From: Terrabacter sp. Root181
GTDB lineage: Bacteria > Actinomycetota > Actinomycetes > Actinomycetales > Dermatophilaceae
Length of the DNA: 64,000 nt
NCBI RefSeq assembly: GCF_001428505.1
Contig: NZ_LMHU01000009.1
Coordinates: forward strand, 204,297-268,296
Direction of reading: 5' to 3'
The notes under the pieces: model-generated
What the model was told of the DNA's origin: nothing
Databases searched by the model: none
What the model saw: only the letters and a program-made list of their open reading frames with translations
Position numbers and translations under genes: made by a program
Shown: in pieces, positions 1-8,286 of the stretch
Layout of the letters: each line of letters begins with the position of its first letter
Position numbering within the stretch: position 1 is the first letter of the stretch

Positions 1-594
1 GAGGAACGAGCCCAGACCGTCGGCGAGGTGCAGGTGCGCCAGCCGCTCGCCCAGCCCCCGTGCCATGGCGAGCGCGTCGGACCCGGCTGTCGCGGTGTGC
101 GAGAGGTCGAGCGTCACGTTGTCGTAGGGCTGGGCGACCGGGTCCCAGTGCGGGAGGTAGGCCATCACCTCGCGTCGCGCCGTGCGCCAGGGGTACATGT
201 TCTCCACCGCGAGTTTGATGCCCGACTCGTGCTCACGCAGGGCCACCCCGTCGACGAACCCGGCGGCATACTCCCGCTGCCAGCGGAAGGGCGGGTGCAG
301 GACGACGGTGCCCGCGCCGACCTCGAGCGCGAGGTCGATCGAGCGGTCGACCTTGCCCCACGGGTCGGTGCCCCACACGCGCTGGGTCAGGAGCAGGGTC
401 GGCGCGTGCACCGAGACGATCGGCAGGGCGTGCAGCTCCGACAGCGCCCGCAGGGCCCCCGCCTCCTGCGTGACCGGATCGGTCCAGACCATGACCTCGA
501 TCGCGTCGTAGCCGAGCCGCGCAGCGGTCGCGAAGGCGGTCGCCGCGTTGTCGGGGTAGAGCGAGGCGGTCGACAGTCCGACCCGGATGGTCAT
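1..594 (-). CDS. Sugar phosphate isomerase/epimerase (TIM barrel), 3' end cut by window edge
   Basis: Reading leftwards from the ATG at 594 gives 198 codons that run off the window edge without a stop. The protein begins MTIRVGLSTASLYPD and continues with segments typical of the xylose-isomerase-like AP endonuclease 2 family: YDAIEVMVW, VSVHAPTLLL, VVLHPPFRW, AVENMYPW (metal-binding Glu), LDLSHTATAG and LAHLHLADG. Such TIM-barrel proteins isomerise or epimerise sugar phosphates or inositols using a divalent metal. The substrate cannot be told from sequence. It is followed upstream by the phosphatase gene on the same strand, 88 bp away. Confidence 0.8.
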   Translation of the reverse strand, partial: MTIRVGLSTASLYPDNAATAFATAARLGYDAIEVMVWTDPVTQEAGALRALSELHALPIVSVHAPTLLLTQRVWGTDPWGKVDRSIDLALEVGAGTVVLHPPFRWQREYAAGFVDGVALREHESGIKLAVENMYPWRTARREVMAYLPHWDPVAQPYDNVTLDLSHTATAGSDALAMARGLGERLAHLHLADGLGSFL

Positions 595-682
595 GCGGCC
601 ATTCTGCGCCACCGTCCCAGGGCGGCCGCGGGCCGGTCCGGGTGCGGCGGGCGGGGCAGGTGCGGCGGGCGGGGCGGGTGCG

Positions 683-1612
683 TCACGAGATGAGGTGGTC
701 GAGCCGCCGGAGGATGAGGCCCTCGCGCAGGGCCCACGGGCAGATGTCGAGCTGCTCGACCTGGAGCAGGTCGAGCGCCGCCTCGGCGACGAGCGCGCCG
801 GCGTAGAGCTGGCGGGCGCGGCCCTCGGAGACCCCGGGCAGGGTCGCGCGCGCGGCCGTGTCGAGGCCCGCGAGCCTGTTCACGATCGCGTGGAGGTCGT
901 CGCGCGACAGGGTGCGCGGCACGAATTGGCCGTCGGCGCGCGGCGCGGCACCGGCGATGCGGGCCAGCGATCGCATCGTCTTGGAGGTGCCGACCGCGCG
1001 GTCGGGGCTGCCGGACGTCAGCAGGGGGCGCACGTGCTCGGCGAGGGCCGAGCGGACGTGAGCGCGCAGCTCGCGCGCGGCGGCCACGCTCGGCGGGTCC
1101 CCGGGCAGGCGCTCGCGGGTCAGGCGTCCGGCTCCCAGCGGCAGGCTGAGCGCGACGTCCGGCTCCTCGTCGAGACCGCTCGCCAGCTCGAGCGACCCGC
1201 CGCCGATGTCGACGACGAGCAGGCGCCCGCTCGACCAGCCGAACCAGCGACGCACCGCGAGGAAGGTCATGCGCGCCTCGTCGGCGCCGCTGAGCGCCTC
1301 GAGCTCCACGCCGGTCTCGGCGCGCACGCGCTCGATGACGACGTCACCGTTCGGCGACTCGCGCAGCGCCGACGTGGCGAAGGCGAAGAGGTCGCTGACG
1401 CCCTGGTCCTCGGCGACCCCGAGGCACTCGAGGATGAAGGCGACGAGCCGGTCGGCCGTCGAGTCGCTGACCCTTCCGTCGGCCTCGAGGCTCTCCGACA
1501 GGCGCAGCTCGGTCTTGTGCGAGAACGCCGGCAGCGGCTGCGCGCCGGGGTGTGCGTCGACGACGAGGAGGTGGACCGTGTTGGACCCGATGTCGATGAC
1601 GCCCAGGCGCAT
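683..1612 (-). CDS. Ppx/GppA family phosphatase (exopolyphosphatase-like)
   Basis: 309 residues. The ASKHA ATPase-fold phosphate loops are clear: [13 protein letters not shown] at residues 5-17 and [12 protein letters not shown] at about 133-144, with SALRES and the SGADEAR segment between. The family removes terminal phosphate from polyphosphate or from pppGpp. Actinobacterial members of this short form (about 310-340 residues) lack the C-terminal HD domain of E. coli Ppx, as here. The ATG at 1612 lies directly before the first phosphate loop, so it is the natural start. The same strand carries the isomerase downstream. An 18-bp direct repeat (641-676, GGTGCGGCGGGCGGGGCR twice) lies just after its stop codon. 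Confidence 0.88.
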   Translation of the reverse strand: MRLGVIDIGSNTVHLLVVDAHPGAQPLPAFSHKTELRLSESLEADGRVSDSTADRLVAFILECLGVAEDQGVSDLFAFATSALRESPNGDVVIERVRAETGVELEALSGADEARMTFLAVRRWFGWSSGRLLVVDIGGGSLELASGLDEEPDVALSLPLGAGRLTRERLPGDPPSVAAARELRAHVRSALAEHVRPLLTSGSPDRAVGTSKTMRSLARIAGAAPRADGQFVPRTLSRDDLHAIVNRLAGLDTAARATLPGVSEGRARQLYAGALVAEAALDLLQVEQLDICPWALREGLILRRLDHLIS

Positions 1613-1664
1613 GCCCCAACCCTAGTGCCGCGACCTCCGGCCCCCTCGAGCCCCGACTCCCTTC

Positions 1665-1742
1665 CCCACCGAACGCGGCCCTCGGCGGCGAACGCGTTGG
1701 CAGAACGCTGAGTTCGCGACCGAACGCTGCGTTCGGTGGGGG
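1665..1742 (-). repeat. Repeat family C, copy 1: GAACGC/GCGTTC hairpin element
   Basis: About 78 bp bounded by CACCGAACGC and GCGTTCGGTG, with internal GAACTCAGCGTTCTG. It reads in the same direction as the ABC permease gene and lies downstream of its stop codon. Two further copies occur at 27826-27900 and 39522-39597, also after stop codons. The outer arms pair, so it can form a long imperfect hairpin. Confidence 0.85.
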
Positions 1743-1785
1743 AAGCGGGGCGAGGGGGCGTATGCCGTGTTGCGGGGTGGGCCCG

Positions 1786-2520
1786 TCAGGCGGAGCGGCG
1801 GCTCAGGGTGAGCGAGGCGAGGGCGAGGGCCCCGCCGATGAAGGCCGCGACGATGCCGAGGTCGCCGAGCACCGCGGTCACGGGGTCGGGGTTGCGCGCG
1901 ATCTCCTTCATCGCGTCGACGGCGTAGGACAGCGGCAGGACGTTGCTCACCCACTCGAGGACGGTCGGCAGCTGGTCGCGCGGGATGAGCAGCCCACAGA
2001 GCAGGAACTGCGGCAGGAGGAACGCCGGCATGAACTGCACGGCCTGGAACTCGGTGCGCGCGAAGCCGCTCGCGAGCAGCCCGAGCGCGGTGCCGAGGAC
2101 GGCGTCGAAGACGGCGACGACGACGAGCAGCCACACCGGCCCGGCGACGCCGAGGCCGCACACCCAGACGGCGAATCCCGTTGCGATCACGGCCTGCACG
2201 ACGGCGAGCGCTCCGAACGCGACGGCATACCCGAGCATGAAGTCGCCCTTGCCCATCGGTGTGGTGAGCAGGCGCTCGAGGGTGCCGGACTGGCGCTCGC
2301 GCAGGGTCGCGACCGACGTGACGATGAACATGACGACCATCGGGAAGACCCCGAGCAGGGCCGGGCCGATCGCGTCGAAGACCCGCGTCCCGTTGTAGAT
2401 CCACGCGAGCAGGCCGAGCAGGACGCACGGCACGATGATGATGAGCCCGATGGTGCGGTGGTCGGTGCGCACCTGGCGCAGGACGCGGCCCGAGGTGGCA
2501 GCGGTGAGCCCGGCGTTCAC
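1786..2520 (-). CDS. ABC-2 type transporter permease
   Basis: 244 residues from a GTG at 2520 that overlaps the ATPase stop codon (GTGA), giving VNAGLTAATSGRVLRQVRTD before the first membrane segment. Six hydrophobic segments follow: IGLIIIVPCVLLGLLAW, FPMVVMFIVTSVATL, AVVQAVIATGFAVWV, VWLLVVVAVFDAVLG, FLLPQFLLCGLLIP and VAAFIGGALALASL. RERQSGTLERLLTTP is the conserved cytoplasmic segment of ABC-2 exporters. It should form the membrane part of an exporter with the ATPase encoded just upstream. The exported substrate is unknown. A longer reading upstream of 2520 lies inside the ATPase gene and is not supported. Confidence 0.9.
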   Translation of the reverse strand: MNAGLTAATSGRVLRQVRTDHRTIGLIIIVPCVLLGLLAWIYNGTRVFDAIGPALLGVFPMVVMFIVTSVATLRERQSGTLERLLTTPMGKGDFMLGYAVAFGALAVVQAVIATGFAVWVCGLGVAGPVWLLVVVAVFDAVLGTALGLLASGFARTEFQAVQFMPAFLLPQFLLCGLLIPRDQLPTVLEWVSNVLPLSYAVDAMKEIARNPDPVTAVLGDLGIVAAFIGGALALASLTLSRRSA

Positions 2521-3278
2521 GACGCGCTCCTCTCCCCGGACCGGGTGGTCTCGGCGTCGATGAGGGCGAGGAAGGCGGCGTCGGCGTCGACGGCCCCGGT
2601 CTGCTGGAGCAGCTCGGCGGGCGTGACGTCGGCGAGGACGTGACCCTCCCGCAGGAGGACGAGCCGGTCGCAGCGGGTGGCCTCGTCCATGACGTGGCTC
2701 GACACGACGAGCGAGTGCCCGCGTTCGGCGAGGTGGCGGAAGAGCTCCCACAGGTCGCGGCGCAGCACCGGGTCGAGGCCGACGGTCGGCTCGTCGAGGA
2801 CGAGCAGGCTGGGGCGGCCGACGAGCGCGGCGGCGAGGGAGACGCGTGACTCCTGGCCGCCCGAGAGGTCCTGGACGAGCTGGTCGGCGTAGGAGACGAG
2901 GTCGACCTCGGAGAGCGTGCGGTCGACGGCCTCGCGCAGCTCGGTCCCGCGCAGGCCGACCGCGCGGCCGAAGTAGACGACGTTGTCGCGGACGCTGAGG
3001 TCGGCGTAGACGCTGGGGCTCTGGGTGACGTAGCCGACGCGGTCGCGCAGCACGGGCGAGCCTGCCGGATGGCCGAGCACGGTCACGGTGCCCGACTCGA
3101 TGATCTGCACGCCGACGATGCAGCGCATGAGCGTGGACTTGCCCGAGCCGGACGGCCCGAGCAGGCCCACCACCTGGCCGGCGGGGATCTCGAGGTCGAG
3201 GTCCGGGATCACGCGGCGCTTCCCGCGCACGACCTGCAGGCCGCTCACGGCGACCGCCGGACCACTGTTATTCATCAT
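2517..3278 (-). CDS. ABC transporter ATP-binding protein
   Basis: 253 residues starting at the first of two adjacent ATG codons. Walker A is GPSGSGKST (about residues 41-49), the Q-loop is YVTQSP, the signature is LSGGQESRVSLAAAL, Walker B is LLVLDEPTVGLD and the switch is VVSSHVMDEA. This is the DrrA/NatA-like class of exporter ATPases working with ABC-2 permeases. It lies 10 bp after the TetR stop codon, and an AGGAG lies about 13 bases before the ATG. The three genes look like one operon controlled by the TetR protein. An inverted repeat covers the start codons. Confidence 0.95.
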   Translation of the reverse strand: MMNNSGPAVAVSGLQVVRGKRRVIPDLDLEIPAGQVVGLLGPSGSGKSTLMRCIVGVQIIESGTVTVLGHPAGSPVLRDRVGYVTQSPSVYADLSVRDNVVYFGRAVGLRGTELREAVDRTLSEVDLVSYADQLVQDLSGGQESRVSLAAALVGRPSLLVLDEPTVGLDPVLRRDLWELFRHLAERGHSLVVSSHVMDEATRCDRLVLLREGHVLADVTPAELLQQTGAVDADAAFLALIDAETTRSGERSAS

Positions 3279-3286
3279 GTGATGAA
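3271..3286. promoter_or_regulatory. Inverted repeat over the ABC ATPase start codons (possible TetR operator)
   Basis: TTCATCA-TG-TGATGAA, two perfect 7-bp arms with a 2-bp centre. It sits exactly over the two ATG codons of the ABC ATPase and just after the TetR gene. It is the size of a TetR-family operator, but part of the symmetry may come from the tandem ATG codons. Confidence 0.4.
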
Positions 3287-3288
3287 AT

Positions 3289-3915
3289 CTACTCCTGCTC
3301 GGGCAGCCTGTCCACGAGATGGTGCTGGAGCACCGGGCCGATCCGCTCGACGAGCTCCTCGCGCGTCGCCTCGGCCATCGCCGGCACCCGGATGACGTAG
3401 CGCGCCACGACGAGCCCGATCATCTGCGACGCGGCGAGGGCGCCACGCAGCTGCGGGTCGGCCGCGCCCGTGCTCGCCGCGATGCGTCCGAACACCTCCC
3501 GCCCGAGGAACTCCCGCAGCATCCGCGCGGCCTCCTCGCTCGTCATGCTCGAACGCACGAGGGCCACGAGGGCGTCGCGCCGCTCCGGAGGCTCCCACAC
3601 CGTCAGGAACGTCTCGACGATCCGCCAGCCGAGCCGGTCGACGTCGCCCGCCGTGATCCGTTCGATGAGCTCGGCGGGGTTGACCGGCACGTCGAGCGTC
3701 TCCGCGAAGAGCGCCGCCTTGCCCTCGAAGTAGTGGTGCACGAGGGCCGGGTCGACGCCCGCCTCGCGAGCGATGCCACGCATGCTCGCCTTGTCGTAGC
3801 CCTTGGCGGCAAAGGACTTTCGCGCGGCGTCGACGATGGCGGCGCGCGTGTCGACGCCGCCCGGGCGACGTCCGCGCCCCTTCGGCGTCGCCTCGCTGCT
3901 CGCCCTCGACGTCAT
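3289..3915 (-). CDS. TetR/AcrR family transcriptional regulator
   Basis: 208 residues. The N-terminal helix-turn-helix is typical: DTRAAIVDAARKSFAAKGY, then ASMRGIAREAGVDPALVHHYFEGKAALF (about residues 22-70). The remainder is a helical ligand-binding domain of the usual length. The basic leader KGRGRRPGG is common in actinobacterial members. It is the first gene of a TetR-ATPase-permease set and probably represses the exporter. The effector cannot be predicted. Confidence 0.93.
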   Translation of the reverse strand: MTSRASSEATPKGRGRRPGGVDTRAAIVDAARKSFAAKGYDKASMRGIAREAGVDPALVHHYFEGKAALFAETLDVPVNPAELIERITAGDVDRLGWRIVETFLTVWEPPERRDALVALVRSSMTSEEAARMLREFLGREVFGRIAASTGAADPQLRGALAASQMIGLVVARYVIRVPAMAEATREELVERIGPVLQHHLVDRLPEQE

Positions 3916-3924
3916 GCCCTCACG

Positions 3925-5151
3925 CTAGCCCTCGGCGGTGAGGCCGCTCGTGACCTCGCGCAGCACGGCCGCGGTGTCGTCGGCACGCGCCCACGCCGCC
4001 CACTCGTAGGGTCGGGTCCCGTGCACCGCGTCGCGCGCCTCCGGATCCGCCCCGGAGCCGAGGAGCGCCCGCACCAGCTCGACGTCGTTCATGAAGGCAG
4101 CCTCGTGAAGAGGCGTCCTGCCCGGCGACGCCGCCGTCCCGGGGGCGGCGGCGGTCACCTCGGGATCGGCCAGGCCGTGCGCGACGAGGAGCTCCAGCCG
4201 CGCCGCGAACCCGTGGCCCTGCGCCCACTCGACCTGACGGGTGAGCATCTCGTCGATGGTCTCGGCCGGCTCGCCCGTGCGTCGGGCCCACACCTCGGAG
4301 GCCGGCCGGCCCAGCCCGCCCGCGAGGAGCAGCTCGAGGTGGCTGTCGTCGCGGTTGAACATCCGGTTGTAGAGCGTCTGCCGGTCGTTGGGGTCGGCGC
4401 CGCGATCGAGCAGCAGCTCGGCGAGGGCGCGCCACTGCGGGTGTCGCGGCTGGCGCGACGGTCCCGCCTCGCCCTCGCCGAAGGCGCCGGTCAGTGCGGT
4501 GAACGCGCTCGGGAACCCCTGCCAGAGGTAGCCGCTGTCGGGGTCGGCGCCGGCGTCGAGCAGGAGCCGGGCCGACGCGACGGGGTCCACCTGGGGCATC
4601 CGGGAGTAGACGACGTAGAGGAGCGGTGCCCACCGGAACGGCCCCCCTTCCCTCGTCGCCGCGCCGGGGTCGGCGGCGACGTGGGCGCGCAGGGCCTCGG
4701 CGTCACCGGCGACCGCCGCCACGAAAACGTCGCGCTCCACGAGCCTCGGGTCGGCCGCGAGCCGCTCGGCGGCACGGGCCCACCGTGCCGGCTCGTCACG
4801 GTCGGTGTACGTCAGGCACGCGAGCGCCGTTGTGACAGAGGCAGACTCGGCCTCCGTATCGACTCCATCGGCCGCGACCGGATCGAGCACGACCGGGTCA
4901 CGACCAAGGTCTGCGGCCACCGCGAGGTAGGCGCGCAGTCGCGGCCAGCTCGCGAAGCCGTACCCGCGCGCCACGACCAGCTGCGCGTCGGACAGCGAGA
5001 ACGACGCCGTCTTGTCCGGCAGCCCCGCGGGGTGGTGTCGTGCCACGAGGGCCAGTGCAGCGGGATCGGCGGACCGGACACCGCGCTGCAGCCGACGCGC
5101 ATCGCGTCGCAGGCGCTCGAGGTCGGGGTTGCCGGGCAGGGACAGGGCCAT
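3925..5151 (-). CDS. Ankyrin repeat protein
   Basis: 408 residues from the ATG at 5151, which has a strong GAGGAGG ribosome site 5 bases upstream. Longer readings upstream lack any start signal. Ankyrin-type units are visible, such as SARLLLDAGADPDSG, LAELLLDRGADPNDR, RTPLHEAAFMNDVELVRALLGSGADPEA and TRPYEWAAWARADDTAAVL. The first 90 residues contain a sequence (DKTASFSLSDAQLVVARGYGFASWPRLRAYL) found in related bacterial ankyrin proteins. There is no signal peptide, so it is probably cytoplasmic. Its binding partner is unknown. The ankyrin assignment is firm and the function open. Confidence 0.88.
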   Translation of the reverse strand: MALSLPGNPDLERLRRDARRLQRGVRSADPAALALVARHHPAGLPDKTASFSLSDAQLVVARGYGFASWPRLRAYLAVAADLGRDPVVLDPVAADGVDTEAESASVTTALACLTYTDRDEPARWARAAERLAADPRLVERDVFVAAVAGDAEALRAHVAADPGAATREGGPFRWAPLLYVVYSRMPQVDPVASARLLLDAGADPDSGYLWQGFPSAFTALTGAFGEGEAGPSRQPRHPQWRALAELLLDRGADPNDRQTLYNRMFNRDDSHLELLLAGGLGRPASEVWARRTGEPAETIDEMLTRQVEWAQGHGFAARLELLVAHGLADPEVTAAAPGTAASPGRTPLHEAAFMNDVELVRALLGSGADPEARDAVHGTRPYEWAAWARADDTAAVLREVTSGLTAEG

Positions 5152-5402
5152 GACGGCCTCCTCTCGTCGTGCCCGCGTGCGCTCGCCGGGCCGAAAGGAG
5201 GTCGGACCGCATGCTGTCGTGCCCAGGGAGGCTGAGCCCCTTCCCGCGCACCGGAGGCGACCTGGACGCCACCGCCAGCGTACGCTCGCGTCCCCGCACG
5301 CGGGAGCACACGGCATACGCCGGCGGTCTCCGCCCGAGACGCACCATCCACGAGGTGGTCCTCGTCGGCGCGCCGGAAACCTCCGCGGCATAGGGTGAGC
5401 CG

Positions 5403-6203
5403 GTGGCTGAAGCACCTCTGGACCTCCCCCGCGTCTGGGTCGAGTTCACCGACCCCGCCGACACGAACCAGCGCTACCGCTGCGACCTGACGTGGCTCAC
5501 GAGCAGCTGGACGTGCATCTTCGGAAGCGGCTGCCAGGGCATCTACGCCGGCCGGCCCGACGACGGCTGCTGCACCCTCGGCGCCCACTTCACCGAGAAG
5601 GACGACTGGAAGCGCGTCGCGAAGGCCGTCGAGGAGCTCGGCGAGGACGAGTGGGAGTACCACTCCGTCGGTCGAGCCACGGGCAGCAAGGACGACTGGA
5701 CCGAGAAGGAGGACGGTGCGCGCAAGACGAAGGTCGTCGACGGCGCCTGCATCTTCCTCAACCGTCCCGGCTTCCCCGCCGGCGCCGGGTGCGCCCTGCA
5801 CCAGCACGCGGTCCTGACCGGCGTCGAGCCGCACACCCTCAAGCCCGACGTGTGCTGGCAGCTGCCGATCCGACGCACCTTCCGTACCGTCGAGCTGCCC
5901 GACGACACGAGCTACCTCGAGGTGACGATCACCGAGTACGACCGCCGCGGCTGGGGTCCGGGTGGCCACGACCTCGACTGGTACTGCTCGGGCAACCCCG
6001 AGGCGCACGTCGGTCGCGAGCCCGTCTACCGGTCCAACGCGCCCGAGCTCACCGAGCTGATGGGGCCGCTCGCCTACGCCGAGCTGGCGATCCGCGCTGA
6101 GGCGCACCTGGCCCAGGTCAAGGCCGTCCGGGCGCGCGGTGTGCGCAAGCTGCTGCCGCTGCTCGTGCACCCGGCGACCATCGAGGCCCAGCGGTCCACG
6201 TGA
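5403..6203 (+). CDS. Conserved Cys-rich protein of unknown function
   Basis: 266 residues from GTG 5403. A -10-like TAGGGT (5391-5396) ends 6 bases before it, so the message is probably leaderless. The N-terminal third holds a dense cysteine cluster, [18 protein letters not shown] and [10 protein letters not shown]. Further cysteines follow in [27 protein letters not shown] and [10 protein letters not shown], reminiscent of small metal- or Fe-S-binding proteins of the YkgJ/DUF3109 kind. I do not recognise a characterised family. Its stop overlaps the methyltransferase start by 4 bp, so the two are co-translated. The intergenic gap before it (5152-5402) carries one GTATGCCGT-type site at 5310. 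Confidence 0.75.
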   Translation: MAEAPLDLPRVWVEFTDPADTNQRYRCDLTWLTSSWTCIFGSGCQGIYAGRPDDGCCTLGAHFTEKDDWKRVAKAVEELGEDEWEYHSVGRATGSKDDWTEKEDGARKTKVVDGACIFLNRPGFPAGAGCALHQHAVLTGVEPHTLKPDVCWQLPIRRTFRTVELPDDTSYLEVTITEYDRRGWGPGGHDLDWYCSGNPEAHVGREPVYRSNAPELTELMGPLAYAELAIRAEAHLAQVKAVRARGVRKLLPLLVHPATIEAQRST

Positions 6204-6898
6204 GCGGCGCGCCGGAGATCATCCCGTCCCCCAACGTCTGGGAGACACCCGACGTCTACGAGGTCGAGAACCGCGGCGTCGACCGCGCCCACGTCATCGA
6301 GGACGCCATGCGTGCCGTGCTCGACTGGTCGGGGCTCGACGTCGTCGACATCGGCTGCGGCACGGGCTACCACCTGCCCTTCTTCGCGCACGACGCCCGC
6401 TCGGTCGTCGGCGTCGAACCGCACCCACCGCTCGCTTCGCTTGCGGCACAACGCGTCTCGGGTATGCCGTCCGTGTCGGTCCGCGAGGAGGGCGCCGCCG
6501 CGATCGGGGTGCCCGACGGGTCGTTCGACGTGGCGCACGCACGGTGGGCCTACTTCTTCGGGCCCGGGTGCGAGCCCGGTCTCGCCGAGCTCGAACGCAT
6601 CGTCCGCCCGGGTGGGGCGGCGTTCGTCATCGACAACGACGCGACCCGGTCGACGTTCGGGCAGTGGTTCCGGCGGGCCCTGCCGGGCTACGACCCGCGC
6701 GCGGTCGAGCGGTTCTGGGAGCGCCAGGGCTGGCAGCGCGAGCGGCTCGACATCCGCTGGGACTTCGACTCGCGGGCGGACTTCGAGGCCGTCGTCGGCA
6801 TCGAGTTCGCCCCCGAGCACGCCGACCTCATCCTCGCCGAGCACCCCGACGCGACCGGCGTCGACTACGCCCTCAACCTCTGGCACCGCCGCTACTGA
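6200..6898 (+). CDS. Class I SAM-dependent methyltransferase
   Basis: 232 residues from GTG 6200, overlapping the previous stop codon (GTGA). The SAM-binding motif I is [15 protein letters not shown] (about residues 48-62). Acidic strand 2 is VVGVEPHP, then [15 protein letters not shown], and [20 protein letters not shown] follows as the post-II/III region. This is a Methyltransf_11/25-type fold for a small-molecule or protein substrate that cannot be named. The tight coupling to the Cys-rich gene suggests a shared pathway. The stop codon is directly followed by a GTCGAGAGGCCA repeat. Confidence 0.88.
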   Translation: MSGAPEIIPSPNVWETPDVYEVENRGVDRAHVIEDAMRAVLDWSGLDVVDIGCGTGYHLPFFAHDARSVVGVEPHPPLASLAAQRVSGMPSVSVREEGAAAIGVPDGSFDVAHARWAYFFGPGCEPGLAELERIVRPGGAAFVIDNDATRSTFGQWFRRALPGYDPRAVERFWERQGWQRERLDIRWDFDSRADFEAVVGIEFAPEHADLILAEHPDATGVDYALNLWHRRY

Positions 6899-6945
6899 CC
6901 CGTCGAGAGGCCACCTCTGGCCGCCCCGACCCGGTCGAGAGGCCA
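6896..6945 (+). repeat. Repeat family B, locus 1 (GTCGAGAGGCCA)
   Basis: The stop codon TGA is followed by CCCGTCGAGAGGCCAC. Two copies of GTCGAGAGGCCA lie at 6902-6913 and 6934-6945, with CTGGCCGC between that can pair with them. The same arrangement, directly after a stop codon, recurs at nadC (10146-10160) and near the MFS gene ending at 40073. Confidence 0.8.
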
Positions 6946-7057
6946 GGGCGCGTGGTCATTCCTACCCATGCCCTGCCCCGGGGATGGGCACCGCGGCCGA
7001 CGCGGTGACGGCCCTGCCCTTCCTACGGTCGAGACATCGACCACCCGGAGGGACACC

Positions 7058-8173
7058 ATGGAGACCATCGAGACCGTCATCATCGGCGCAGGCCAGGCCG
7101 GCGTCGCCACGGCGCGCGAGCTCGTCGACCGCGGGCACGAGTGCGTCGTGCTCGAACGCAACGAGGCCGTCGGGGACGGCTGGCGACAGCAGTACGACTC
7201 GCTCCGGCTCTACTCCTCGGTGCGGCACGACTCGCTGCCCGGGATGCCCTTCCCCGGCGACCCGCGGTCCTTCCCCGGCAAGGACGACGTCGCGGCCTAC
7301 CTCCAGTCCTATGCCGCCCACTTCCGCCTGCCCGTCCGGCTGGGTGTGCGCGTGGAGCAGCTCGCCGCCGCCGCGGCCGGTGACGGCTTCGTCGTGACGA
7401 CGGACCGCGGCAGCATCGCCTGTCGCAACGTCGTCGTGGCGACCGGGACCTTCGGGCGTGCGCCTCACGTGCCGGCCTTCGCCTCCGACCTCGACCCGTC
7501 GATCCTCCAGCTGCACTCGAGCCAGTACCGGCGCCCCAGCCAGCTGCGGGACGGCCCGGTGCTCGTCGTCGGCGCCTCGCACTCGGGCTGCGACATCGCC
7601 TACGAGCTCGCCGAGAGCCGAGCGACCGTCCTGGCCGGTCGGGACTGCGGGCAGATCCCGGTGCGCTGGGACACGCCTGCCGTGCACGTCGCCTTCCCCG
7701 TCCTGCTCTTCGCGTGGCGCCACCTTCTGACGCGCCGGACACCGGTCGGCCGGAGGATGATGGCGGAGATCCGCCACCACGGCGGCCCGATGCTGCGGGT
7801 CAAGCGCGAGGACCTCGCCGCCCGCGGCGTCGAGCGCCACGTGCAGCGCGTCGCCGGAGTCACCGACGGCCGCCCCACCCTCGACGACGGCACGGTGGTC
7901 GACGCCGCCAACGTCGTCTGGGCCACCGGCTTCGACCAGCGCTTCGACTGGATCGACCTGCCCGTCCTCGGCGAGGACGGGTGGCCGCGGGAGTACCGCG
8001 GCGTCTCGAGCGACGTGCCGGGTCTCTTCTTCTGCGGGCTGGCCTTCCAGTACGCGTTCGCCTCGATGGTGCTGCCCGGCGTCGGTCGCGACGCCGCCCA
8101 CGTCGCGAGCCACATCGCCCGGCGTTCGGCCACGACCTCGAGGGCGCCCGCGGTCGAGGCTGCGGGCCGCTGA
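7058..8173 (+). CDS. Flavin-containing monooxygenase-type NAD(P)/FAD oxidoreductase
   Basis: 371 residues from ATG 7058, which has GGAGGGA 5 bases upstream. The FAD site is VIIGAGQAGVATARELVDRG (residues 7-26) and the NADPH site is VLVVGASHSGCDIAYEL (about 168-184). The ATG motif is VVWATGFDQ. FPGKDDVAAYLQSYA and HLPxF-like APHVPAF segments fit the FMO/CzcO group, which hydroxylate small substrates or lie in pathways of siderophore, amine or sulfur oxidation. The substrate is unknown. It converges on the LuxR gene, with a strong hairpin between them. Confidence 0.87.
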   Translation: METIETVIIGAGQAGVATARELVDRGHECVVLERNEAVGDGWRQQYDSLRLYSSVRHDSLPGMPFPGDPRSFPGKDDVAAYLQSYAAHFRLPVRLGVRVEQLAAAAAGDGFVVTTDRGSIACRNVVVATGTFGRAPHVPAFASDLDPSILQLHSSQYRRPSQLRDGPVLVVGASHSGCDIAYELAESRATVLAGRDCGQIPVRWDTPAVHVAFPVLLFAWRHLLTRRTPVGRRMMAEIRHHGGPMLRVKREDLAARGVERHVQRVAGVTDGRPTLDDGTVVDAANVVWATGFDQRFDWIDLPVLGEDGWPREYRGVSSDVPGLFFCGLAFQYAFASMVLPGVGRDAAHVASHIARRSATTSRAPAVEAAGR

Positions 8174-8193
8174 CCGTCCGGGGAGGGACGGTC

Positions 8194-8225
8194 CCGGACC
8201 GGTCGGATGCGTGCGACCGGTCCGG
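8194..8225. terminator. Bidirectional hairpin between convergent genes
   Basis: Perfect 12-bp stem, CCGGACCGGTCG and its complement, with an 8-base loop, in the 113-bp gap between the monooxygenase (+) and LuxR regulator (-) stop codons. There is no T-run, as is common in Actinobacteria. Confidence 0.7.
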
Positions 8226-8286
8226 CACCCGTCTTGCACGGTCCGCCGTCCGTTGGCACGGTGGGCACCCGTCGGGCGCCGGACGG

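Noticed and set aside
3319..5235. A 638-codon plus-strand frame over the TetR and ankyrin genes
   Set aside because: Shadow of two minus-strand genes with clear motifs.
7310..7318. CTATGCCGC in the monooxygenase as another dispersed-motif copy
   Set aside because: First base differs; single-mismatch copies were not counted to keep the estimate conservative.
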